From NCBI GenBank assembly GCA_900315525.1, contig OMZO01000019.1:22516-86515 (forward strand): a DNA stretch of 64,000 bases. Direction: 5' to 3'. The position numbers were made by a program, and so were the translations under genes. The notes under the pieces are model-generated. The model saw only the letters and a program-made list of their open reading frames with translations, was not told the DNA's origin and made no database searches. This DNA comes from an uncultured Prevotella sp. (lineage in GTDB: Bacteria; Bacteroidota; Bacteroidia; Bacteroidales; Bacteroidaceae). This document shows, in pieces, positions 48,273-56,720 of the stretch (the first letter of the stretch is position 1; each line of letters begins with the position of its first letter).

Positions 48273-51098
48273 TTACTTTGTTTCGGGTGTCATAATCACT
48301 TCCACATGGTTGCCACTCTTCAGCAGCTCGTTGAGGAAGTCACGTACAGAGTCAACCGTCAGGGCCTCGACGATCTTCTTGTAGTCTGTATATACATCGA
48401 GACCATACTCCTTGAAGGTGGTGATGGTGTTGATCCAATAGTTGTTCTGCTTGGCATCGATATCGGCCTGCTTCAGCATGTAGTCCTTCACCTTCTGCAG
48501 CTGGTCGGCATCCACCTGCTTGGCCATGTTCTGGATGCCCTCGTGGAGCAGGCGTACAGCCAGTTCAGACTTGTCGGGATTCATGGGGCAGTAAGCCTGC
48601 AGCAAGGCCTTCGGCTGATTGGTGCCCGTATTGAAGTGACCAGCGGCACCACAAGAGTAGGCGGCACTCTCGTCCTCACGGATGGTCTTCAGGTAGATCA
48701 TGGAGAGCACCTGACCAACGGCATCGAGCTTCACGATGTTGTCGAGTGTGTAAGGCATCTCGGCATACCACATTTCACGGGCCGTAGCCTTGGGAGACTC
48801 GGTCTTTACCTTGAACTGGTTGACAACCTCGCCCTTGGCAAAGGTGATGACCTCCTTGAACTGCTCGGGCTTAGCCTTCGTAGCAGGCAGTGAAGCGATG
48901 TACTGCTCGATGAGCGGGCGAATCGTCTGTTCGTCGAAGTTACCAGCGATGACAAAGGTGAACTGACCAGCATTCTGGAAACGCTCCTTGGCAATCTCAA
49001 GGATGCGGTCGTAGTTAATGTCCTTCAGGTCCTTCACGTCGATGTTGTTGAAGCGGGGATTGTGACCATAGGTGGTGGCGGCTACAGAGTCAGAGAAGAC
49101 AGCATCAGGCGACAGCGACTTGTTCTTCAGTGCCATGTCGAGCTGTGTCATCAGGTTCTGGAACTGCTTGTCATCCTTCTTCACGTTGGTGAAGTAGAGG
49201 TAAGACATCTGGAACATCGTCTCAATGTCCTTCGGTGTAGAGTGAGCCGTCAGATACTGGCGGGTATTTGCCAGCGAGAGGTCAGCGTTCACATTCTTAC
49301 CAGCGAGGGCTTTCTGCAGCTCAGTGCTGGAGAAATTGCCAAGTCCGCTCATGCCGATAGCTGTATCAAACACCTTCAGGTTGGTGTAGTCAGCCTCACC
49401 ATAGAGTGACTTACCACCCTTTGCGAAGGCCTGCATCTGCACCTCGTCGTCCTTGAAGTCGGTCTTCTTCAGGATCACGGTAGCACCGTTAGAGAGTGTC
49501 AGTTCCTTATAGCCGAGGGTCTTGTTATCAGTCTCCTTGGTGATCTTACCCTTCTTGATGGTAGCCACGTCGAGCAGCGGCTCGTCCTTCACATTGTCCA
49601 CGTAAGCCTCCAGTTTCTCAGCACGGGCGGCAGCGATGGCAGCGGCCATATCCTGCTCTGTAGGATGAACCTTACCCTCTTTGTCCTGAGCCATGATCAT
49701 CACAACGAGGTTGCTGTCGGTAGGAGTGATCAGCTGGGGCAGCATCTGGTTGATGGCCTGTACGGGGATATTCGGAGCAATCTGCTGCATCGTCTGATAG
49801 AGCACATCCAATGGGGGGATAGGCTCATTGTTCAGATAGTGGTCGCGATAGGCATTACCGAACTCATCGTTCTTACGCTTGTCGCGGTTGGTATATTGCT
49901 TCTCCAGACTGCTCAGATAGTCGGCCTTGGCACGCTCATACTCCGTAGCGGTGAAGCCGAACTCACGGGCACGCTTAGCCTCACGATAGAGCACCTGCAG
50001 CGTCTCCATCTCCTTACCCTCCTTGGGAATACCAATCAGCTCGAAGCAGTCCTTGGTCCTTGAGAGCAGGTAGTTGGAATCATCGGCAAATCCCTGGAAG
50101 AAGGGGCATGCAGCATCCTGTGTCATCTCCGACAGGCGCTGGTTGATCATCTGCGAGATCACGCTGACAGCATAGTCCTGGACGAGATATGCCATGCTGG
50201 CCTTCTCTTCGGGCTTGGTAGCTTCGTGCTTCATCATCACCCAGACGTTAGCCATCTGCATCTCCTTGTCCTTCTCATAGACATAGATAGCCTCCTTATT
50301 GTCGGGCACAGCCTCTGCAACCACCTTGGGCGCATTGGGATCGACCTTGATGCCTGCGAAGAGTTCCTTGATCTTGTCCTCCATATGGTTCACATCGACA
50401 TCACCCACTACGATGATAGCCTGATTATCCGGACGATACCATTTCTGATAGTAGGCACGCAGTGTCTGGGGCTTGAAGCTGTCGATGACAGACATCAGAC
50501 CGATGGGCAGACGCTCGCCATACTTAGAACCAGGATAGGTCTTAGGCAGGGCGCGCTGCAGCATGCGCTGAGAGGGACCCTCACCCAGACGCCACTCGTT
50601 GTGAACGACATCGCGCTCCTTATCGATCTCCTCGGGCTCGAGTGCCAAGCCGTTTGACCAGTCCTTCAGGATGAGCAGACAAGAGTCGAGGGCGGTAGCC
50701 CGCTTGGTGGGAACGTTGCAGACACGATAGACTGTCTGGTCAATAGAGGTATAGGCATTCAGGTCGCTGCCGAACTCCACACCCAGCGAACGGCAGAACT
50801 CGATAATGCCATTGCCCTTGAAGTGCTCTGAGCCGTTGAAGGCCATGTGCTCAAGGAAGTGAGCCAGACCGCGCTGCGACTCCTCCTCATTGATGGAGCC
50901 CACACGCTGAGCGATGTAGAAGTTGGCCACATGCTCAGGATAGTCATTGTGACGGATGTAATAGGTAAGTCCATTGTCGAGTTTACCGATACGTACGGCA
51001 GGATCGACGGGGATTGGCGGCAGCTGCATCTCCTGTGCCACCAAGGCTGTTGCACTGAACATTGTCAGCACAGCTGCGAGAAACATTCTAACTTTCAT
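48273..51098 (-). CDS. M16 family zinc metallopeptidase, exported
   Basis: The 941-residue protein has a signal peptide (MKVRMFLAAVLTMFSATALVAQ) and two homologous M16 halves. The first has the inverted zinc motif HFLEH (His80, Glu83, His84) with the downstream Glu in the NEWRLGEGP region; the second half lacks the motif, as expected for the non-catalytic domain. M16 enzymes degrade short peptides within a closed chamber, here probably in the periplasm. Its place between sufD and sufS in an otherwise cytoplasmic Fe-S assembly run is odd but the spacing (34 bp and 0 bp) implies co-transcription. Confidence 0.93.
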   Translation of the reverse strand: MKVRMFLAAVLTMFSATALVAQEMQLPPIPVDPAVRIGKLDNGLTYYIRHNDYPEHVANFYIAQRVGSINEEESQRGLAHFLEHMAFNGSEHFKGNGIIEFCRSLGVEFGSDLNAYTSIDQTVYRVCNVPTKRATALDSCLLILKDWSNGLALEPEEIDKERDVVHNEWRLGEGPSQRMLQRALPKTYPGSKYGERLPIGLMSVIDSFKPQTLRAYYQKWYRPDNQAIIVVGDVDVNHMEDKIKELFAGIKVDPNAPKVVAEAVPDNKEAIYVYEKDKEMQMANVWVMMKHEATKPEEKASMAYLVQDYAVSVISQMINQRLSEMTQDAACPFFQGFADDSNYLLSRTKDCFELIGIPKEGKEMETLQVLYREAKRAREFGFTATEYERAKADYLSSLEKQYTNRDKRKNDEFGNAYRDHYLNNEPIPPLDVLYQTMQQIAPNIPVQAINQMLPQLITPTDSNLVVMIMAQDKEGKVHPTEQDMAAAIAAARAEKLEAYVDNVKDEPLLDVATIKKGKITKETDNKTLGYKELTLSNGATVILKKTDFKDDEVQMQAFAKGGKSLYGEADYTNLKVFDTAIGMSGLGNFSSTELQKALAGKNVNADLSLANTRQYLTAHSTPKDIETMFQMSYLYFTNVKKDDKQFQNLMTQLDMALKNKSLSPDAVFSDSVAATTYGHNPRFNNIDVKDLKDINYDRILEIAKERFQNAGQFTFVIAGNFDEQTIRPLIEQYIASLPATKAKPEQFKEVITFAKGEVVNQFKVKTESPKATAREMWYAEMPYTLDNIVKLDAVGQVLSMIYLKTIREDESAAYSCGAAGHFNTGTNQPKALLQAYCPMNPDKSELAVRLLHEGIQNMAKQVDADQLQKVKDYMLKQADIDAKQNNYWINTITTFKEYGLDVYTDYKKIVEALTVDSVRDFLNELLKSGNHVEVIMTPETK

Positions 51099-51132
51099 AC
51101 TTCTTATAATTGATAATTAGTTAAAGGGGTAA

Positions 51133-52488
51133 TTACTTACAGAGTCGGCAACCATCACACTTGTTGAGTTCGCCGCGGAAGCGTTTCTCTACCAGATAGT
51201 GGAGACGATCGCGAAGAGGTTCGAGCTGCATCTTGTCGATGACCTCGTTGATAAAGGCATTCTGCAGGAGCAGCTTAGCCTCAGCGAGTGAGATACCACG
51301 CTGGCGCATATAGAAGAGGGCCGCATCGTTGAGCTGACCTACCGTCGAGCCATGGGCACACTTCACGTCGTCGGCATAGATCTCCAGCATCGGCTGGGTG
51401 TACATACGTGCCTCCTTCGTGGCCGTCAGGTTCTGGTTGGTCATCTGCGAGACGGTCTTCTGGGCGCCGTGCTCCACGAGCACACGCCCTGCGAAAGCAC
51501 CTATAGCCTTATCGTCGAGCACATACTTATAGAGTTCGTTCGACGTGCAGTGAGGCACGCGATGGGTAATCAGCGTATTGTTATCGACATGCTGCTGTTT
51601 GTCGGCAATCACGCAACCGTAGCAATGACACTCAGCTCCCTCGCCCGAGAAGGTCAGGTCGAGCTTATTGCGGGTGACGCCGTTATGCAGCGTGATGACA
51701 TTATGATTGACACGACTGTTAGCTTGCTGGTCGATATACACATTGCTCACGCGTACATTCTTATAATGGGTCTCCTCCAGACAATAGAGGTCGAGCGAGG
51801 CATTATCACCCACGTAGGCCTCGATGACCTGTGTGGCGAGGAAGTTGCGGTCGTCAGCCGCATGGTCGCAGAAGAGCATCTTGATCTCAGCCCCCTCCTC
51901 GAGAATGATGAGCACACGTCGGTTCACCATCAGATCGGGTACGACGCGCTGGGCATTCTGAGGTGTCGCCTTCAGGATGTTGATGACCTGGATGGCGCGA
52001 TCGACCTTGACGTTACGAGGCACATAGACGAGCATACCGTCCTGAGCCAGCATCGTGTTGAGCGCCGTCACAGCATCGTCGCTGGTCTTGGCCAACTTGG
52101 CATAATACTTGGCGGCCAGCTCTGGATACGCTCTCACCGAACCAACAATCACCCCCTCTGGAAGATGACCTTTGGGTTGCATCTTCGTATAGAACGCATC
52201 GTTGATGACGAAGTAGAGTGACGTCGAGAGATTGGGCACATCGCAGCGGAAGGCCTGATAGGGATCGACAGGAATCTCGAGGCGGCTAAGGTTCACGCCA
52301 TAGTCGGGCGCGAACAACTGCTCCATATCGGTATATTTGTATCGCTCCACCTTTCTCGACGGGAAGCCCAGCTGACGGAAGTCGGCAAAGGCCTGGTCAC
52401 GCACAGCGTTCATCGCCTCTGGCGCATGATCGAAAATCACCTGTCGCGCCTGCTCGTAGAGTTCTATATATTGCTGTTCACTTGCCAT
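51133..52488 (-). CDS. sufD: Fe-S cluster assembly protein SufD
   Basis: SufD forms the SufBC2D scaffold with SufB and SufC. The 451-residue protein has the right-handed beta-helix core and C-terminal block shared with SufB (SVYADDVKCAHGSTVGQLND in the form LEIYADDVKCAHGST), ending with CDGCRLCK. Its length is normal. The start codon overlaps the sufC stop by one base (TAATG). Confidence 0.94.
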   Translation of the reverse strand: MASEQQYIELYEQARQVIFDHAPEAMNAVRDQAFADFRQLGFPSRKVERYKYTDMEQLFAPDYGVNLSRLEIPVDPYQAFRCDVPNLSTSLYFVINDAFYTKMQPKGHLPEGVIVGSVRAYPELAAKYYAKLAKTSDDAVTALNTMLAQDGMLVYVPRNVKVDRAIQVINILKATPQNAQRVVPDLMVNRRVLIILEEGAEIKMLFCDHAADDRNFLATQVIEAYVGDNASLDLYCLEETHYKNVRVSNVYIDQQANSRVNHNVITLHNGVTRNKLDLTFSGEGAECHCYGCVIADKQQHVDNNTLITHRVPHCTSNELYKYVLDDKAIGAFAGRVLVEHGAQKTVSQMTNQNLTATKEARMYTQPMLEIYADDVKCAHGSTVGQLNDAALFYMRQRGISLAEAKLLLQNAFINEVIDKMQLEPLRDRLHYLVEKRFRGELNKCDGCRLCK

Positions 52489-53243
52489 TATTCTTCTCCG
52501 ATTTCTTCCTTAATCCAGTCATAACCATGCTCCTGAATTTCCTTGGCGAGTTCAGGACCACCCGTCTTGACGATACGGCCTTTATAGAGCACATGGACAA
52601 ACTGAGGCTTGATCATCTCCAGCAGACGGTCGTAGTGGGTGATGACGATACAGGATGTCTCAGGCGTCTGGAGTTTGTTCACGCCCTCAGCCACGATACG
52701 CATCGCATCGACATCAAGGCCAGAGTCGGTCTCGTCGAGGATGCTCAGCTTCGGCTCGAGCATTGCCATCTGGAAGATCTCATTACGCTTCTTCTCACCA
52801 CCGCTGAAACCCTCGTTCACGGAACGGTTAGCCAACTTGGAGTCGAGTTCCACGATCTTGCGCTTCTCGCGCTGCAACTTCAGAAACTCAGCAGCATTCA
52901 TCGGCTCCAGGCCCTGATACTTGCGTTTCTCATTAATGGCAGCCTTCATGAAGTTGGTCATCGACACGCCAGGAATCTCCACAGGATACTGGAACGAGAG
53001 AAACAAGCCCTCGTGGGCTCTGTCCTCTGGCTTCATCTCCAACAGGTTCTTGCCATTAAAGAATGCCTCACCCTCAGTGACCTCGTAGAGTGGGTTACCC
53101 ACTAGCACGGCACTGAGCGTACTCTTACCTGAGCCGTTGGGCCCCATGATGGCGTGCGTCTCACCGTCGTTGATCACGAGATCGATGCCTTTCAGTATCT
53201 CTTTCTCGCCTATGCGAGCATGTAAGTTCTTTACTTCTAACAT
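52488..53243 (-). CDS. sufC: Fe-S cluster assembly ATPase SufC
   Basis: The 251-residue ABC-type ATPase has Walker A GPNGSGKS (residues 34-41), a signature FSGGEKKRNEIFQMAML, Walker B LSILDETDSGLD and the switch His in VITHY. SufC binds SufB and SufD and powers scaffold rearrangement. It lies between the inserted phosphatase gene (7 bp upstream) and sufD. Confidence 0.96.
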   Translation of the reverse strand: MLEVKNLHARIGEKEILKGIDLVINDGETHAIMGPNGSGKSTLSAVLVGNPLYEVTEGEAFFNGKNLLEMKPEDRAHEGLFLSFQYPVEIPGVSMTNFMKAAINEKRKYQGLEPMNAAEFLKLQREKRKIVELDSKLANRSVNEGFSGGEKKRNEIFQMAMLEPKLSILDETDSGLDVDAMRIVAEGVNKLQTPETSCIVITHYDRLLEMIKPQFVHVLYKGRIVKTGGPELAKEIQEHGYDWIKEEIGEE

Positions 53244-53250
53244 ATTCGTA

Positions 53251-55215
53251 TTATTTGCCTTTATATTGAATAGCCAGCATCGTCATGTCGTCGCTGGGTT
53301 CAGCGTCGCCCACAAAACGGTGCACGGCATCAGTCATTTCATTCACAATCTGTTCGGACGTCAGCGACTCCGACAACATTTCTCCAGCCTTAGCGAGCAT
53401 CCTGTTGTCGCCAAACTGCTCCTGAACTGCATTCTCAGCTTCGTTCAGTCCATCGGTATAGATGAAGAGCGTGGTGCCTGGTGCCAATTGGGTCTCCTGC
53501 AACGTAAAGTCCCAGTGGGTCTCGATACCCACAGGCAGGTTCGGGTCGCAAGTCATGAACTGTACGTTGTCGGACATCAGAATCGGTTCGTTATGTCCGG
53601 CATTACAATATGTCAGACAGCCATTCTCAAGATTGACCACGCCTACGAAGAGCGTGACAAACATATTGGTCTCGTTACCATCGGCGAGCGCCTCGTTCAG
53701 AGACGTCACGATACGATGGGGCTCAGCCACATGAGCAGAGATATTACGGAACAGCGATCGCGCCACAGCCATCACCAGCGAGGCTGGCACGCCCTTTCCT
53801 GAGACATCGCCCACACAGAAGAAGAGCTGATCGTCGTTGAGATAGAAATCGAAGAGGTCGCCACCTACCGCCTTAGCAGGAGTCAGCTGGCCAAAGATAT
53901 CGATATCGGAGCGCTCAGGGAATGGCGGGAAGACCTTAGGCAACATCGACATCTGGATATTGCGGGCCACATGTATTTCACTCTCGATAGCAGCCTTCTG
54001 AGCTGTTGTGTTGGTAAGTTGCTTGACATATTGCGACAGAGACTGCTGCATCGTGTCGAACGAGTCGCGCAGCAACTTGATCTCGTCATCATGTTTGATA
54101 ACAGGCAACTGTGTGTGGAAGTTTCCCTTAGCCACCTCATCGGCAGAGACAGACAACTGCTGAAGCGGTCGGGTGGCCCTGCGGATGGAGACATAGCAGA
54201 TATGGAAGACAACCATCAGTCCAATAGCCAACAGCAACAACGTGATACATCCTACCACAATGCCCATAAAGAAGATGGTAAAGGCAGGCACAACGATTGC
54301 CATCGACCAGCCAGTCTGCTCTAAGGGCGCATAGAACACATACGAGATGATATCATCGACATCAATGATTTTGTGTCCGCTCTTGCCTTTCTGCATCGAG
54401 ATGACCAGCAGGTCGTCATCCTCCGTATTAGTATGCTTTGCCTCCTCCTTATAGTTCTCATGCAGGATACGGTGCTCATCAGGATGGACGATATAGTCGC
54501 CTTTACGACCTATGATAAAGCTATATGGCGTAAAAGACCTGTCGGTAGAATCCAACACGAGGAAATGCTGGCGCTCAGACTTGTCGATCTCATGTAACTG
54601 TTCCTTTAGCCAGTCGAGCGACACATCGGCACCAAAGACAGCAACAGTACGTCCCTGCGCATCATGAACAGGCTTGGAGTATGTACACAGCATCGTCTTT
54701 GCACCATCTGCGTCGTAATAGGGATTCGACCAATAGCCATCCTCTTCGTTAAGAGCCTTGAGATACCATTCTGATTTCAGATAGTCGTGTGAGGCAGAAC
54801 CAATCTGAAGCGCCTCCACCTTACCATCCTCTCGACGAACGACATAAGGTTCAAACCAATGTCCTTGCTGGGGATAGTAATCGGGCACGAAAGCCAGACC
54901 GCAACCGACAACGTGCGGATTGAGCTCCAACTCACCCTTCATCGCAGTGACCACACGCTCAGGCGAATCGAGGTTGCGCTCGATCTCGCTCACGTTATTG
55001 ATGGCTGCCACTTCTACAGCAGTCAGGATTTTCCCTACCTTCTGGTTGGTGACATCGAGCACATCATGATAATGCGACTGCGACATCATCACCATCGAAG
55101 CTGTGGCCCAGATAAAAATCAGTCCGCTGATGAACGACATCGTCACCAACATCACCAGAACGACCTGTCTGGTCAGTCTGACGGAGAATGATTTTGATCT
55201 GAAACTTATGCCCAT
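53251..55215 (-). CDS. Membrane sensor with HAMP and SpoIIE-type PP2C phosphatase domain, copy 2 (inside suf operon)
   Basis: The 654-residue protein parallels the one at 37120: a membrane helix near residues 12-38, a Cache-like sensor domain (VGCGLAFVPDYYPQQGHWFEPY, VFGADVSLDWLKEQL), a second membrane helix near 310-335, HAMP (PLQQLSVSADEVAKGNFHTQL), coiled coil (QKAAIESEIHVARNIQMSML) and SpoIIE/RsbU PP2C domain (GGDLFDFY, CVGDVSGKG, YTDGLNEAEN, DDMTML). The ATG at 55215 is chosen because it opens the membrane anchor; upstream sequence lies in sufB. It is separated from sufB by 17 bp and from sufC by 7 bp, so it is made together with the Fe-S machinery. Its phosphoprotein target is unknown. 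Confidence 0.9.
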   Translation of the reverse strand: MGISFRSKSFSVRLTRQVVLVMLVTMSFISGLIFIWATASMVMMSQSHYHDVLDVTNQKVGKILTAVEVAAINNVSEIERNLDSPERVVTAMKGELELNPHVVGCGLAFVPDYYPQQGHWFEPYVVRREDGKVEALQIGSASHDYLKSEWYLKALNEEDGYWSNPYYDADGAKTMLCTYSKPVHDAQGRTVAVFGADVSLDWLKEQLHEIDKSERQHFLVLDSTDRSFTPYSFIIGRKGDYIVHPDEHRILHENYKEEAKHTNTEDDDLLVISMQKGKSGHKIIDVDDIISYVFYAPLEQTGWSMAIVVPAFTIFFMGIVVGCITLLLLAIGLMVVFHICYVSIRRATRPLQQLSVSADEVAKGNFHTQLPVIKHDDEIKLLRDSFDTMQQSLSQYVKQLTNTTAQKAAIESEIHVARNIQMSMLPKVFPPFPERSDIDIFGQLTPAKAVGGDLFDFYLNDDQLFFCVGDVSGKGVPASLVMAVARSLFRNISAHVAEPHRIVTSLNEALADGNETNMFVTLFVGVVNLENGCLTYCNAGHNEPILMSDNVQFMTCDPNLPVGIETHWDFTLQETQLAPGTTLFIYTDGLNEAENAVQEQFGDNRMLAKAGEMLSESLTSEQIVNEMTDAVHRFVGDAEPSDDMTMLAIQYKGK

Positions 55216-55232
55216 ATAACGTAAGAATAATG

Positions 55233-56705
55233 TCAGCCTACCGTTCCTTCGAGTGATACCGATAGCAGCTTCTGAGCCTCGACAGCAAACTCCATCGGGA
55301 GTTTCTGCAACACCTCCTTCGCGTAGCCGTTGACGATGAGCCCTACGGCCTGCTCTGTGGGAATGCCGCGCTGGTTGCAATAGAAGAGTTGGTCTTCAGA
55401 GATCTTGCTCGTCGTGGCCTCATGCTCGAAGATGGCACTGTCGTTGTGCACATCCATATAAGGGAAGGTATGAGCACCACAGTCGGAGCCCAGCAGCAAC
55501 GAGTCGCAACTGGAGTAATTTCGGGCATTGTCGGCATTAGAGGTGGCACGCACCAGTCCACGATAGGAATTCTGGCTATGCCCTGCCGAGATACCTTTCG
55601 AGATAATCGTCGACTTGGTATTCTTGCCGATGTGGATCATCTTCGTACCCGTATCAGCCTCCTGGTAGTTGTTCGTAACAGCGACACTATAGAACTCCGC
55701 CTGCGAGTTGTCGCCACGCAAGATGCATGAGGGATACTTCCAGGTAATGGCACTTCCCGTCTCTACCTGTGTCCAGGAGAGCTTGGAATCCACACCACGA
55801 AGATCACCGCGCTTCGTCACAAGGTTGAGCACACCACCCTTGCCGTTCTCGTCGCCAGGATACCAGTTCTGTACGGTGGAGTATTTCACCTCCGCCCGAT
55901 CCTTGACGATAATCTCTACGATGGCTGCGTGCAACTGGTTCTCATCACGCATCGGAGCCGTACAGCCTTCCAGATAGGAGACATAGGCATCATCGTCGGC
56001 GATGATCAGCGTACGCTCAAACTGTCCCGTGTTACGGGCGTTGATGCGGAAATAGCTGCTCAGTTCCATCGGACAGCGCACGCCCTTCGGGATATACACA
56101 AATGAACCGTCGCTGAAGACTGCGGAGTTCAAGGCTGCAAAGAAATTATCACGATAAGGAACGACTGAACCCAGATATTCCCTCACCAAGTCGGGATGCT
56201 CCTTGATAGCATCGCCGATAGAACAGAAGATGACTCCCTTCTCGCGCAGTTTCTCCTTAAAGGTAGTCTTCACAGAGACAGAGTCCATGATGGCATCCAC
56301 AGCCGTATTGCCGCTCAGGGCCAACCGTTCCTCAAGGGGGATACCCAGCTTATCGAAGGTCTTCTCAAGTTCAGGGTCAATCTTGCCGTCGCCAGCAGGT
56401 TTCTTGGCCATCGGGTCAGCATAGTAGCTGATGGCCTGATAGTCGATAGGCGGCACATGGACGTGCCCCCACTTCGGCTCTGTCTGTTCCTTCCAGTAGC
56501 GGAAGGCCTTCAGACGGAAGTCGAGCATCCACTCGGGCTCTCCCTTCTTAGCGGAGATGAGCCGAACGATATCCTCGTTCAGCCCTTTCTCGATGATTTC
56601 AGTATGGACATCCGTCGTGAAGCCGAACTCATATTTCTGTTCGGCTACCTGACGGACAAACTCATTGCTTGCATTCTGAGCGGAAGCAAATTCTTCACTT
56701 TTCAC
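55233..56705 (-). CDS. sufB: Fe-S cluster assembly protein SufB
   Basis: SufB is the scaffold on which Fe-S clusters are built. The 490-residue product has [14 protein letters not shown] at the N-terminus, [33 protein letters not shown] and the C-terminal conserved core with [13 protein letters not shown] and NQRGI. No ATG lies before the conserved part; the frame opens with GTG at 56705 in GTGAAAAGTGAAGAATTTGC, the second unit of a 14-bp tandem repeat. Other GTGs of the repeat are followed by stops. It starts 15 bp after the infB stop. Confidence 0.93.
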   Translation of the reverse strand: MKSEEFASAQNASNEFVRQVAEQKYEFGFTTDVHTEIIEKGLNEDIVRLISAKKGEPEWMLDFRLKAFRYWKEQTEPKWGHVHVPPIDYQAISYYADPMAKKPAGDGKIDPELEKTFDKLGIPLEERLALSGNTAVDAIMDSVSVKTTFKEKLREKGVIFCSIGDAIKEHPDLVREYLGSVVPYRDNFFAALNSAVFSDGSFVYIPKGVRCPMELSSYFRINARNTGQFERTLIIADDDAYVSYLEGCTAPMRDENQLHAAIVEIIVKDRAEVKYSTVQNWYPGDENGKGGVLNLVTKRGDLRGVDSKLSWTQVETGSAITWKYPSCILRGDNSQAEFYSVAVTNNYQEADTGTKMIHIGKNTKSTIISKGISAGHSQNSYRGLVRATSNADNARNYSSCDSLLLGSDCGAHTFPYMDVHNDSAIFEHEATTSKISEDQLFYCNQRGIPTEQAVGLIVNGYAKEVLQKLPMEFAVEAQKLLSVSLEGTVG

Positions 56706-56720
56706 TCTTCACTTTTCACT
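56693..56720 (-). repeat. 14-bp tandem repeat containing the sufB start codon
   Basis: AGTGAAAAGTGAAG is repeated twice without gap (minus strand), filling the space between the infB stop and the fifth codon of sufB. The GTG of the second unit is the only open start for sufB. Confidence 0.75.
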
